64,000 bases of DNA, from assembly GCA_030141605.1 (NCBI GenBank), contig JAQGDQ010000989.1, positions 1 through 64,000 on the forward strand, in the 5' to 3' direction. Of this stretch, positions 45,010-57,706 are shown piece by piece. This DNA is from Tubiluchus corallicola. Lineage: Eukaryota; Priapulida; Priapulimorpha; Priapulimorphida; Tubiluchidae. A model generated the notes under the pieces. The model made no database searches, was not told the origin of the DNA, and saw only the letters and a program-made list of their open reading frames with translations. The translations under genes were made by a program, and so were the position numbers. How positions within the stretch are numbered: position 1 is the first letter of the stretch; every line of letters begins with the position of its first letter.

Positions 45010-48000
45010 ATGTTAACGCTTAAGCTTATGTCTCATCAATTAAGAACGTGGTTTGCATCAAACCAAAATAACATTTCTCCACCTGTTCGGCAATGGTCAC
45101 TGCGGGCCATTTCATTACTAGTATACTCAGCGGGCTGAGCACTGCGTATTACAACTCACTACAGCACGTACGGTAAAGCGGGCGAAAGAAAACTGCAGAT
45201 AAGAATCAAAGTGGCGTTCATGTGGATGTGGATGCGTTTTTGGGGATGCGGAATAGATAAAATCGGTTTATACTGTTTTCAATGCACCCGTTTATGCAGT
45301 CTGAGTATGCGTTATACAGTCACTTATACTTCTTCGGCAGGCTGTTCCGCATGAAACGCATCCGCATCCTAATGCTACATAAAGCCACTAACAGTTATTG
45401 CGCTGAGACTTACGTCCACGATCAAGTGGAATGATAACGCTGTGGGCGAAAGTTTCTACTTGATTGATAGGAATACAGGGGGTTCCAATAACACTAAAAA
45501 TCGTTGAGAAAAAAATTGATGAAGATATGTATCGAACAGACTTAAAACCAAAAAATTCTTGGTTCTCAGAGTTATTATTTGCTAGTAGTATAGTGAATGT
45601 TACAGACACGATAGTAATCCATTTCTTATTTTTTATTACTAAATCACTATACTAGTACGAAACCAAACAGCGGCAAGTCGTAAGGGGATAATCCCTTTAA
45701 CAAGTGGACGAAACTTACCTGTAATTGTGCGCAACACATTGCCAAACAAATTGTCTGATCTAGGGTTAACACCTTAACTTTATTAGGAACTGCAACCGCT
45801 CTGTGTTTTAGTTAATCACAGAATGAACCAGGAAATTTACTGATTATTAATTACAAGCCTAATAATTACTGTGCACAGAGGTTCCGACGGGGCAAAGCAA
45901 AATTTTGACGATTTTGACAAACGCCATTACCGCGTTAGGAGCTTACTTCAGCTTCGGCGTGGTCAGCACATAAACACGCATTACAAGATTTGAAAGAAGT
46001 TTAAGAACCCTCATAAAGATCCATGAACGCGTAAACTTATAAGTGTGTGTGTATGATTGTGGCCTGGCTCTTGTGGGTTGTACAAATCGAAAAAAAAAAT
46101 CAAGAGTTGTTAAAAACACGCTGATGACAATTGGCAACGCAAACTGAAAGTAGCTTTGAAGCTTCCTGAATGCTGACGCTTTAACAGGCTTGTACTAGAT
46201 GACCACTGGAAAATGTAACGCAAATCACCTCACACAACTTTTGTGTGAAGCAACCTGAGGAGTGTACAATCACAGTAAAGAATTAGTAAAAGATTTTTGA
46301 TAGTTGTGATTAGCAGCACTACAGAAATATTATAAATGATGTTATGCTAAATTCTAATTTTATTGTAGTGTGATATGAATTTTTTGCGAGTGTGTTGTGT
46401 GATTGTAATATTGTTTGTTGTACTCAAAATAACGTTCGACTGTTTGTGATTTAGCTAAATGAACAGTACGTACATCAGACTTGTATAAGACAGTCAAACT
46501 AATGCACAGACCATTTTTCAGAAGTTTTATTTAACTTACATATTTGTTTCTGTGGTCAATAATATGGCAAGCTGCTGTACTCTGTTGCCGACATTCCTAC
46601 TTTCCTAAAGTAATCCAACGTTCTAAGTACTTTTACGCCCATTTAACATTCAGTAATGAAAAATAACTCGCAAGCAATTTCTTGTTTTCAGTTGAAAATT
46701 GGCGCTTCAACACCACATAAATTCCCTCATACTCACCCACGGCTAAAAATAAAATGTTCAAGGACAAACATTAAATATACTGTACAGCGCGCCACCTGGT
46801 TTAGTTCAGGCAGCGGTTACCAGTCTCATTATAAGGAACTTCTATTACAATCAGATTTACGGTTCACAGAAAATCACAGCCCGGAAAGCATGCTCATACT
46901 GTACAAAAAAAAATCAACAATGATTCACTGCTATACATACAGGAATATTTAATATCATCCAACAGGAAAGAGGTAGTAATTGAGAAATGTCGGTCTAAAG
47001 ACCCACAGTGATTTGTGATTGATAGTATGATATGCATGAAGTGCTTTAGGTTGAGAAATGCTGCCGCCGGAACAGAATACAGCATCCAGAAGTACCCAGA
47101 TCATGATAATATTTCTTTGAACTATGCAATTATCAAGCAACACACAGAGCTTTCTTTGGTAAACTATAAAAAACGCGTCTAATAGAGCTATTTCTTATAT
47201 GACATATTTATAGCATTATTAGCACATGTACCTTACTGTATCCGCTGGCCATAAACGCATAGACAATGTAAAATTCCTATTATCTTATTTTGGAAAGTTA
47301 AATGTGATAGCAGAAAAATATTTGATCACAGTTTAGCACAATGTAACAGCAAGTAGTAAGCAAATTGTTATCATTGTTGTAAATACATAATGGTTACACG
47401 TTGTAAATTGTAAAAACTTTAAACGTTGATATTGCATGTCGTGTATTTGTTGCAGTAAATCGGTCTTCATTTTTGAAATTATTGAGGAAGCACTGTTAAG
47501 CATTTTAGTCACACACACACAAATACATGTGTGACTGCGTGAATGTATTGTCATCATGCTGTTCTTCTTAAAACGTATTACATACTACTTACTGAACTCC
47601 TAAAATTGACTAAGCCATATATATAGCTAATAAAAATTGTATGTATTTAAACATATGTGTATGCTTTGTTGTTTAGAATAACACAAGTCACATATCTTTA
47701 ATAATACAGAAGATATTTTTCCTTACAGAAAACAGTAATACTGGGCCATCAATATTGATTAATAAATATTTTTAAATAGCTATCATCTCTAACTTAAAAA
47801 TTAAATATGAATGATATTCAATAAAGAGACATGTGCTACATTGACTTCCAATATAACTTTAGGTTCTAGCTCAAGCCATGCAACTTTAATTAGGCTAGTT
47901 GCTACTTGGAACAGTTCTTGACTTCTGTTTAAAGATTGCAAAAATACAACCCTGACCATTTTGCAGAGTATCCATAATCTTAATAACAAATGGCATAATT

Positions 48001-48345
48001 TTCACAACAATAAATATTATTAATTTTAGCAATAAAAAACCACTTAAACATAATAATAATAATAATATAAACAGGCTAAAATTAACTAAAATTTTGAAGC
48101 AAAAACTGGGCATCTTAAAATTCGACTAGAATTTGCCAACCACCAGTCTGCAAAACAAAATGAAAGACAATTTAAACTCACCAGTTTGAGTATTCACCAA
48201 TGAAAATAATGTCGTTATTATCAGTGACCACAACATCCATACAAACATCAAATTCTTTATGCCAGAAACATGATAATTAGAAGTCCTACTAAAGCCCATG
48301 TTATGTTTTAAGTTGGTCCTATCATAAGTCTGAACTCAGCACACA
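45010..48345. other. 3.3 kb without recognised genes
   Basis: Short ORFs occur on both strands (46656-46952 +, 47895-48113 -) but none shows family motifs or splice context. A short ACACACAC tract is near 47510. Confidence 0.4.
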
Positions 48346-48544
48346 CAATGTTTGGCGCTATTACACTTTCGCACCTCTTATTTTTTTCTGGCCTATTGTT
48401 TGTTTTCATGCCTGCAGGCCAGAAAGAAGACCAACAGACGTAATATACACCATATTCTCATAATATTATTGGTTTTTAGGCCTTAAAATTCCAGATTAAA
48501 GTCATACATTACTTACTGTCACCAACACGCAAGAATTCTTCAAT

Positions 48545-51272
48545 GAATCACACGTCCAGGGACATGATTTTGCTCACCTCTCTATGCCAGGACTCCCTAC
48601 ACGCTGCAACACCCCAAGTGGATTTATTTCTAAGGATCAATGCTGAAGTGTTTAAATCTTTCTGTGCAAAATCTAGGTATGCTAACATTTGTCCTCCTGC
48701 AGGTTTTTTAGCTGGTTCTATGGCTTGTTGAAGAGCTATCTTCACTGGAACATCATCAGGTAATCTAAGCATATGCCCAATCCATCTTAAATGGCGTCTT
48801 TTTATTTTTCTTGTCCAATGTTTTTCTTTTATTTTTTCATATAGATCTTTGTTTGAAATTTTCTTTGGCCATCTAATACCCAAAAAGTTTCTGTAATTTT
48901 GCCTTTGAAACGCATCGATTTCAGCTTTATGATTTGCTTTTAATGTCCAGAGATCCATTCTGTTCAGTTTCTCCTCTATTGAGTTTCTTATTTCATCTAC
49001 TTTTTCTTTGTTTCTTGTAATCCATGCCACATCATCAGCATACTGCATTCATATCATAGTTGACTTACTTTGTAGAGAGCTGTAACTGTGTTCTTGTCTT
49101 ACTTCATTCGGTATTAATTTAGGATCAAGAATTGTGTAGTTGTGATCTTCTAGTTCTTTCAATGGTATAATTTTGTCCTCAGTGAGAGCTATGGCAAGAT
49201 ATAATGTAAAAAGTACAGGGCTTAGACAGTCACCCTGAGGTACTCCTTTGTTTGTAGGAAGTGGCTGACTCAATTTCCCTTCACACATGACTTGAATTAA
49301 TAGATTTTCTAACATTAAACTTATGATGTATATTTCATCAGGTTCAAGGATTTCTTCCAGACAGCAAAGCAGAGTTTTTTCCGAACACAATCAAAGACAT
49401 ATCGATTATGAGGATATATATTGAGCAATCAGCAGAAGAGATGGCTTTTTCAGTTAGTAAGTTACAGGCTTGTACTAATTCAGTAGTATTCCGTCCTGAT
49501 TGATATGCTGCTTGGCTTGTTGGAATGTAAGTGTGTAACCTGTCATAGATCCTAATCAACATACAGATAGCCAAAATCTTCGTTATTAGTGTAAGCAACA
49601 TCAATGGTCTAAGATTTTCTATAGGACCTCGTTTCTTACCTGGCTTGGGTAAAGGGATAAGTATTCCTTTTTGAATATCCTGTGGAAATGTGCCTGTTTT
49701 GGAAATATTGTTTAGAATTTCAGCAATTTCTGCATATAAATTTTCTGAACCATACTTGACTAACTCAGCATTTAATTAATCAGCGCCCGGTCTTTTGTTG
49801 TTTTTCAATGATTTTGCCGCATGCTTTACTTCATCTTTAGTAAATGGAACTTTCATTGGATAGTGAGTCCTTTTAACCCCAGGTGCATTTTCATCGTTAA
49901 AAATTCGTTGAAAAAATCTGCTATGGCTTCAGTTTGCTGTTCAGCATCAGTAATTAGACCATCATTTCCTTCTACAATTAATTTTTTCTTTGGTTGAAAG
50001 GTCTGCAAAATCCGTATTACTTTAAAATGCGTAGAGTAATCATTTTTTGTTTGCTCAATTTCTTCTGCGATACCAGTCACCTTTTTCTCTTCTATTTGTT
50101 TTAGCTTTTCATGAATTTGCTTTAGAATTTCCTTGCGTTTCTTCTTAAGATCATCAATTTCTGCTAAATTTTTACATTGATGAATTTCATCTTTCAAAAC
50201 TTTCTGATTTGCAGACAAAGCTTCTATCTTATCATCTTTAACTTTTTTATCGTTAAATCTCACATGTCCAAGTATTTCTGCTGCCGAATTTTTTATGTGA
50301 ACTTTGAGTTTTTCCCATTGCAAATTTGTGTTTTCAGATGTCTCACCAGGTGGAGATTTAGTAATGTTCTGCTCTAACTTTAAATTGTATTTTTCTCTAT
50401 AATCTCTATACTTTAGCTTGGCAACATCTAAGTATTTTGTTCTTTGCTTTTTCTGTAGTATCTTTACCCCTTTGACTGAAATCTTTGTCATAACCAGAGT
50501 GATCGGTATCTATGTTTAAGCCAGCGCATGACCTGGAATTTCTTATTAGCGGCATATGCATTTTCCTTACCATAACAAAATCTATTTGATTCCTTATAGG
50601 ATTTCTCCTGGGTTCCCCATTCCATGACTTCTTATTTTTCTGTGTTGATTGCCAGGTAGTTACGTGCGCGTATTTATGTTGGAATACATTGTTAGTGACG
50701 ACCAGATTTTTGGTTACAACAGTTTCAGCTAATCGTAATCCATTTGAATTTGAAATTCCTTTTCCATATTTACCTATATGCTCTGGTAATGAATTATGCA
50801 GTGTTCCAATCTTGGCATTGAAATCTCCACAAACGACTAGCAAATGACTTTTTGGTACTGTACTAATAAAGTTATACAAATCATCATAAAAAGCATCTCT
50901 TAACTTGGGATCCTTTTCACTTTTCACTAGCGTGGGAGCATAGCCATTTACGATTGTAATTTGCTTGTTTTTTATGTGAGTTTTCAGTGCAATAATTCTT
51001 GAATTTACAACAGTATACATGCAATTAAAATCCACCGAATGAACAAAACCCACTCCAGCATGAGCGCTTGTGTCATCTCCATGCAAAAATATTTTATACT
51101 TGTTATCCAAGGAATAATTCTCTGTTGTTTTCACATGAGTTTCTTGTAATGCCAAAAACGCCAATCCATATTTGTCTAGATCTTTTAAAAGATTTGTTTC
51201 CTTCAATTTTGTTCTGAAGCCTTGAACATTAAGTGTTCCAATTCTTATTATATCAGCATTATGATGACCCAT
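48545..51272 (-). pseudogene. Decayed APE-type non-LTR retrotransposon ORF2 (RTE-like)
   Basis: 51272-50406 encodes an AP-endonuclease domain (RIGTLNVQGFR, LQETH, VCGDFNAKIG, QIDFVMV, DTDHS). After a frameshift, 50491-49853 holds a lysine-rich coiled linker. The reverse transcriptase follows in broken pieces: a stop near 49776, a frameshift in the DMS.AF region near 49385, GVPQGDCLSPVLF at about 49240, and a stop just before MQYADD at 49048. The tail LRWIGHMLRLPDDVPVKIAL matches the relic at 28.9 kb. At least two frameshifts and two stops show it is dead. The exact clade is not certain. Confidence 0.9.
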
Positions 51273-51599
51273 GTGTTGTTCGAGCTTCTATTCTACCGCT
51301 ATAACTAAGCATACAACTACAAAAAGAATCCATGCTGATGCTACCGCAACTACCACTACTACCCGCTTGAATCATTGCAGAGAGCAGGATGCCCAGCCAT
51401 ATAAGCAGGTGAGCATTTAAGACAAAATACTTTAATTTAGTGGCTTGTCAGCACCACTTCCGTTTAACACGCAAGAAGCTCCACGTGAATAACTGTTTTA
51501 CACCACTAATGCACAATCGCTCTCGCGCAGTGCCATTTACGGCCCTTAACCTGTATTTTTAATTTCTTTACATAATTTATGATTATTATGGTTGCAGCC

Positions 51600-51720
51600 A
51601 AGGGAGTTTGTATCGTATTACAGTGTTCCCTCGCTACTTCAAAAATATTAATGTAAAATATTTACCGCAGTATCTTCGCTGTTTCGCGGGCTTTTGCGGT
51701 ACTCCAGCCAAAGTACTTTT
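51600..51720 (+). mobile_element. Fragment of a Tigger-like element
   Basis: CAGTGTTCCCTCGCTACTTC and, about 55 bp on, CGCTGTTTCGCGGGCTTTTG resemble termini of Tigger/pogo elements; located inside the outer DNA transposon. The opposite end was not found. Confidence 0.35.
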
Positions 51721-51994
51721 GCACATGCGTAGTACGTATGGTACAGTAATGTATAGGTTTGATGAATTTCGTCACGTGACTACACACAAACATTATGGCG
51801 ATACGAACTGTATAGTGTACAACTGTGAATACAACGTAATTATTGGTAATTATACACTAAATATATGAGTAAATTACCACGAGATTAGCGGAAATATTCA
51901 CTTGTGACGTGAGAATAATGGCCAACGAGCCTAGAAACGAGTAATAACCTAGAAAAAAGTAGGAGGTGCGAAAGTGTAATAGCGCCCAATGTTT

Positions 51995-53213
51995 ATCTGA
52001 ATTTCATTCATTTTTATCCACATCCGAACACTCCATCCTTCTGTAATTAAACTGCTCTACATCTTAGCAATTCAATTCCAATATGTCTGCGACTCCGCAG
52101 GCCAGGAGCAAAGCTGCGCCAAAGCAACGCTGAATGTCAACTAGTAATGAAACCTACCGACAGATGACGCAAGCGTACAATGTGCCCGACCTAGACGGCA
52201 GAGGTTTTTATTACTGCTCAGATGCAACGTTGCAATTTAAGCTGCAATAACTTTCCTACAGTTACAATTACACACTCAAGTGTGGCTACCTTTTTGCTTT
52301 CCAGCACGTCACTATGTATTTTTAATGTTTTTAAATGTGTATTTACACCTCAATAAATTCATTTCAAATCAGAGACAGTATGGGAACTGCAACCTGGGTA
52401 TTGTAGTAATTTCTAACTACTATCAAAACGTTAAGCATTGTGCAATTCGCAGCAAAGCGCATCTGATTTTACTTCCACATATATTTTCTGAAAATATCTG
52501 TTTGCACCAATTTGACTTTTTAGAAAGGAAAAGAAATTTTGTTGCAGTTAATACTTAATAAAACAAACTGTTTTGAAGTTTTTTCCTTTTTTGACCTTCA
52601 AAAGATTAATATGGTATGATTACAAACTGATACAAAAATATAAATGCAAATACAGATTTAGAAATTTAAAATTTTATTAATAATAGTACAGTACGAAATG
52701 TAAACGATACCAGCACAAGCAATATTTAAATTTACAAAATCAAAAAAGGAAAAAACTGGAATAATCATCAGTTCACATAGTAATTAAATGATATTGCAAA
52801 ATTAACAATTCATTCCAGAAATTGCTTATAAATATATTAAATATATGATATGTTTTTTTGAACTCTTATATAAAATATTTACACACTAATCTGTGGTTTA
52901 TGTAGAACAACAAGAAAGGAACAAGTCAGACTCTTGCAAATGACAATATGATTTGCTTATTACAAAGCAAATAAAAAACTCTTTACACCACGACAATGTA
53001 ACAAATTCACCTTAAGAGGTTTGCGATATGCAACTTCTGGAATACCATCATAATGAAAAAAATAGTATCACCATTTCACAACTGACGATATTTTGTGAAA
53101 CAAATGCTGCACTGCAAGGTACAACTCTATTGAAAATACCTGGAAAGTTGAAGGAGCTATAATGAGCTATTTACAATAAACAAAGTTTTCATAAACCTTC
53201 CAAGACTAATTAC
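51995..53213. other. AT-rich DNA without recognised genes
   Basis: No supportable exon. If the exon at 53214-53431 belongs to a gene, further minus-strand exons would be expected here, but none was recognised. Confidence 0.35.
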
Positions 53214-53431
53214 CAGTAACAGATGCAGTTCCCTTGAGCAGCACACAAAGGTTTTGACCACCATCCACATTCAGCACTTGTACAAAATGACCAGGCTCAT
53301 TTGGTCTGAAGTAAACGGGCAATGATATGACGTGCTTTGGGCGAATGGCCACATTGCTATTCTTCGTAAATAAATAAAATGGAGCTCCGGGTACAGTGAT
53401 TACACTACGTAAGCTCATTTCCGAACCAGAA
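53214..53431 (-). CDS. Exon with ASH/MSP-like beta-sandwich (CEP192/SPD-2/Hydin-type), partial
   Basis: A 218-bp minus-strand exon with acceptor TTTCTCTCAG and donor CTG|GTAATT, starting in phase 2 and ending in phase 1. It reads PFYLFTKNSNVAIRPKHVIS then LPVYFRPNEPGHFVQVLNVD and CVLLKGTAS. The pattern (..I.P.....LPVYF.P...G.......L.V.......V.L.G.A) is that of ASPM-SPD2-Hydin domains found in centrosomal and ciliary proteins. The gene cannot be named from one exon, and neighbouring exons were not established. Confidence 0.5.
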
Positions 53432-53444
53432 CTGAGAGAAAGAG

Positions 53445-53456
53445 GGAGGGAGGGGG

Positions 53457-53539
<83 letters not shown>

Positions 53540-53540
53540 G
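53445..53540. repeat. (GA)n / (CT)n microsatellite at an exon acceptor
   Basis: About 90 bp of GA repeats; on the minus strand it is a CT tract that serves as the polypyrimidine tract before the exon at 53431. Confidence 0.95.
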
Positions 53541-54355
53541 GGGCTCCGAAATGACAGATGCAGTTTTGCAATTAAAAATACGTTAATAACTGCTTTAACA
53601 TTTGTTAGTCTGGCTCTAGATGTAGCTCAGCTAGTCTTAGATTTTTGTGCTTAGATTTTGGTGTGCACTTTAATGATGTGTCCCAGAGAAATGTATTGTT
53701 TACCAAGCAGTGAGTCAAATAAAAAACATATATATTATTTTTTATATCATAAAAAAAACGCTAATTATTTTTAGAAGTAGCAACTACACTGTTTCAGAAA
53801 GTAAAAGTTCACTGTCGAAACACAGGAATTTATTTTTACACAACGGTTTTCTTTTTGTTCTAACAATTACACAAACAAATTTTCCTCATATTAGGCTACT
53901 GCATCACATTAAAATGAGAAATGAAAGAATCTTATGAATTACACCAGCAAGAAATTCTATTGAAGTTTCTTTTCATCTAAGCAATTACTACGAAGCAAAA
54001 AGCACATTCCGATCGCACAAATTGTGGTTCGTAGCTTTTGCTTCATAGCAGCAGAGCACTTTAAATATGGTTTTGTGATGGCAATTGTCAAAAAGATTAC
54101 CAAAGTTACTTTATCTTTTTGCTTTATCATTTCAAATAAAGCTTAGAAGTCGTTTTATAAGTTGGTGAATTTTGATGCTTCTAAACAACTGAATAAAAAA
54201 CGGAAAACGAGAAAATTGCGTAAAAGCACAAAAACACAAACCTCTACTCTTGTTAAGACGGATTCTGCCTGAACGAGAACAGTAGACGAAGCAGGAAGCA
54301 ATGCGGTACTAGACAGCAACGATCTACTGTCCACAGAAAGTTCTCCAACGTTTGA
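53541..54355. other. Interval with one weak minus-strand exon candidate
   Basis: Minus-strand 54365-54243 (SSSNVGELSVDSRSLLSSTA...LTRVE) is open and ends at AG|GTTTGT, but its phase does not match the exon at 53431. It is not annotated as a gene. Confidence 0.25.
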
Positions 54356-55490
54356 CGATGATGGTTGGTAGCTGTAATGAGCCAAGTTTACCGTTTTTAT
54401 CAACATTGGCAAGAGATAATGACTTATATGTTTGGATACTGGCTATTGCGGGTGAGAATCGAACGTAAAATTACAGATTCGAATAATTCGGCACATCAAC
54501 CACGTACATTCTTTATCATGCTATCGTGTTCCACGGACAAAAGTCCTATATCAAACGTAAAAGACCAGTATAGAAATGCAATGCCTTCAAACTAATTTCT
54601 AGGCATGTTTTGTACCTGATGCGTTTGCCCCAGAACAGTGAGTGCTTTGTTTGTCTTTAATACTTACGATTATAATTGCACGTCGTTGTATAATGGTTAA
54701 TGTTTTATTTACTTATGATGTTTATAATCCAGAAAACTATGTTCTATGAAGAAAACCATGTAACACTGAAAGTGCCTAGTTTAATCTAATAAACAAGATT
54801 ATTAAACTGAAGGAGGAACTTTTTAATGCCAAAAATTGTGGTAGAGGCCAGCACGAAGTTGCCAACTGCCATAACGCCCAGTCAGGACTGGCTCTCTCGC
54901 TAAGCAGGCACCTAGGGCGCCAAATTCTGGAAATGAGTCCTTAATTTTAGTATAAGTAATAACACAGTTACTGATGCGTTTTCGAGTTCTTGTCCACAGG
55001 CTATATTTCATGCATATCGTTTACCTAATAATAAAGTAAAAAAGCTGGCGGACATTGAACAGCAGCAAAAATTTAACTGAAGTATTTGCAACCAGACCAA
55101 AGTTACATGATGTGTGTGTGATGATACTAGTGAAAGGGATGCCTGTGTTTAGAGGAGTTAGACACAAAAGTCGGTGTTCTGATGAAAAAGCTAAAGGAAA
55201 GCCTAGTCGAGAGCATGTACAATAAACGAAGACTGCGTGGGAGAAAATGTAGAAATGTTACTTGCCATTGAAGACACAGGACGTACATGCAGTGAGGCTA
55301 ATTTCAAATGTAATTGCAGAAAGGTAATTACCTTCAGTTAGTTAGTACACTATAAGATATGTATACGCCTAAAATACAAATACCAATATACTTGTGCCTT
55401 AGTAACATTTACTAAGCAATGCAAAATCAGAATTTTCTTTCGGAAATATCTTGTGGCCCTGAAGAGGGCCGGTTGGTTGTTATTTGAAAT
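54356..55490 (+). repeat. Histone-cluster copy of the duplicated H4-flank region
   Basis: Counterpart of 29187-30903. It contains the same landmark blocks (AACTGAAGGAGGAACTTTTT, GCCAACTGCCATAACGCCCA) and runs into the H4 3' stem-loop and 3' UTR. Confidence 0.88.
55455..55470 (-). terminator. Histone 3' stem-loop of H4
   Basis: Minus strand GGCCCTCTTCAGGGCC, with CCAACC before and CCACAAG after; downstream GAAAGAAAATTCTGATTTTG matches the purine-rich U7-binding (HDE) position shared by all four genes here. The structure is bound by SLBP. Confidence 0.95.
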
Positions 55491-55497
55491 AAGGTTT

Positions 55498-55827
<330 letters not shown>

Positions 55828-55888
55828 TTATCAAAAAACTCAGAACAGTCGGAATCAACCACAACTCAAGCTCAAAATGAAACGTTGG

Positions 55889-55896
55889 TATATATA
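55889..55896 (-). promoter_or_regulatory. TATA box of H4
   Basis: TATATATA on the minus strand about 80 bp before the ATG. Confidence 0.7.
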
Positions 55897-56066
55897 CTCT
55901 ACACTACTCTATAATAACAAGTAATTATGTTGGGCAACACAGCGGTGAGCGAACACAGCAATAGCGCAAGCGTGAACGTACAACTGGTAGTCAGAGACTC
56001 ACGAAGTTCCTAAATACTTTATTATTCCTCTTGCTAACAGCAAGTGGAGCTGCTTTTATTTTCTAA

Positions 56067-56281
56067 CCAATAGTCGTGCCTCTTTTATCTCTCCTTCACT
56101 GACAACCGTTTCTCATTCGCGCGATAATATAAGGAATATGTTCTCCAACCAATCACCTTCATGGCACTACTGAACTGACCACCAATAAGCGTTCTCGTTC
56201 GTGTGAAAATACTTGCAGTAAGTTGTACAGCCAATCACGTCTCAAGATGCGTGCGCGCGTAATTCAGTGGGCACTATATAA
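56067..56281 (+). promoter_or_regulatory. Shared H4/H3 promoter: CCAAT boxes and H3 TATA box
   Basis: CCAAT occurs at about 56067, 56149 and 56231, and TATATAA at 56275-56281, about 95 bp before the H3 ATG. CCAAT and TATA elements are typical of S-phase histone promoters. Confidence 0.75.
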
Positions 56282-56785
<504 letters not shown>

Positions 56786-56805
56786 ACTGATCTTTACAAC
56801 ACACC

Positions 56806-56821
56806 GGCCCTTTTCAGGGCC
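56806..56821 (+). terminator. Histone 3' stem-loop of H3
   Basis: GGCCCTTTTCAGGGCC followed by ACCACA, with AAAGAAAATTCTGATTTTGC about 15 bp downstream as the HDE. Confidence 0.97.
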
Positions 56822-57187
56822 ACCACATTTACCTAAAAGAAAATTCTGATTTTGCTCTTAAAAATATAATTAGTTGCATATTATACATACATATAGTTTC
56901 ATTTTATTCGTCGTTACTGCACAGTAGTTTAGATTTATTTTAATGGCAAATAAAGATTATTATAAGTTACATACGATAACCGTGAGATTTCTACGTAAAA
57001 TATCCACGGCCATTACATGAAATTTGATCCACAGTTAGTTTGTATTCTTCGTGTGATCGGACAAGCTTAAAAATCATCAATACATCACATTATTTCGCAT
57101 ACACGATAAAACTGAATAACAACTTTGTTGAGCAAAGAAAGAAACCAAACTAATGCCTCTACCTATTGGTTGGCATCCTTCTGTCTC

Positions 57188-57372
57188 GGAAGACAATGGA
57201 GTATGCGCCAAGCGAGTCAGTTATTTCACATTGATGGAGCTGCAACGTCGACGGAAGACAATGGAGTGTGTGCCCAAAGAGTCAGTGATGGAGCTGCAGC
57301 GTGGACGGAAGACATACGAGTGTGAACCAAGAGAGTCAGTTATTGATCACAGTGAGCTGCAGCGTCGACTGT
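57188..57372 (+). repeat. Imperfect ~60-bp tandem repeat, 3 copies
   Basis: Blocks begin GGAAGACAATGGAGT (57188, 57252) and GGAAGACATACGAGT (57308) and end GAGCTGCA(A/G)CGTCGAC. GC content is higher than in the surroundings. It precedes the 5S-like unit and may be the body of the same element. Confidence 0.7.
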
Positions 57373-57521
57373 GGCTGAGCAGTGCGAACGTCTCCAGGGC
57401 GCACGCCTGGGCAAGGTGTATGGATATCCTGAGTTGCCCAGTCAACAGGAACCCCCCTCTCTTCCTCCCTGGTGTAGTCGAAAGCGGAGCGATACCTTTG
57501 CCACCAGGAGTCAGTGAGCAT

Positions 57522-57641
57522 GCTGCACTGGGCCGCCTTCGGTACTCCATACCTGATTTGGTATGTACTGACCAGGATCTACGTTGCTGAACTTCGGTGA
57601 TCAGACGAGAACCGGTGTTTCCAACGTGACTTGGCCGTAGT
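57522..57641 (-). pseudogene. 5S rRNA-derived sequence (pseudogene or SINE3-like head)
   Basis: The minus strand from 57641 reads CTACGGCC..CACGTTGGAAAC, GGTTCTCGTCTGATCACCGA, AGTTCAGCAACGTAGATCCT and GGTCAGTAC, tracking animal 5S rRNA through about 78 nt with the internal promoter A-box region. The last 40 nt (ending GGCGGCCCAGTGCAGC) are only loosely 5S-like. No oligo-T terminator follows. It lies between H3 and H2B. It is either a decayed 5S gene or the head of a 5S-derived SINE. Confidence 0.75.
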
Positions 57642-57706
57642 CTCTCTACCATTACGCTACTATCAAAACATCGAATGGCAGGCAGCATGTCATATACCCG
57701 GAGCAC

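Larger units (their letters stand above)
48354..51986. mobile_element. DNA transposon with 8-bp target duplication, containing a LINE
   Basis: The left end GGCGCTATTACACTTTCGCA (continuing CCTCTTATTTTTTTCTGG) is matched inversely at the right end with about four differences in 38 bp. The 8-bp CAATGTTT lies immediately outside both ends (48346-48353, 51987-51994). Target length fits hAT, P or Merlin-like elements; no transposase was recognised, so superfamily is open. Most of the interior is the minus-strand LINE at 48545-51272. Confidence 0.85.

Noticed and set aside
54243-54365. Minus-strand open segment SSSNVGELSVDSRSLLSSTA
   Set aside because: Has plausible splice borders, but its end phase (0) does not fit the next candidate exon at 53431, and no family was recognised.
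57153-57590. 145-codon plus-strand ORF
   Set aside because: Covers the imperfect tandem repeat and the 5S-derived sequence; open by composition.
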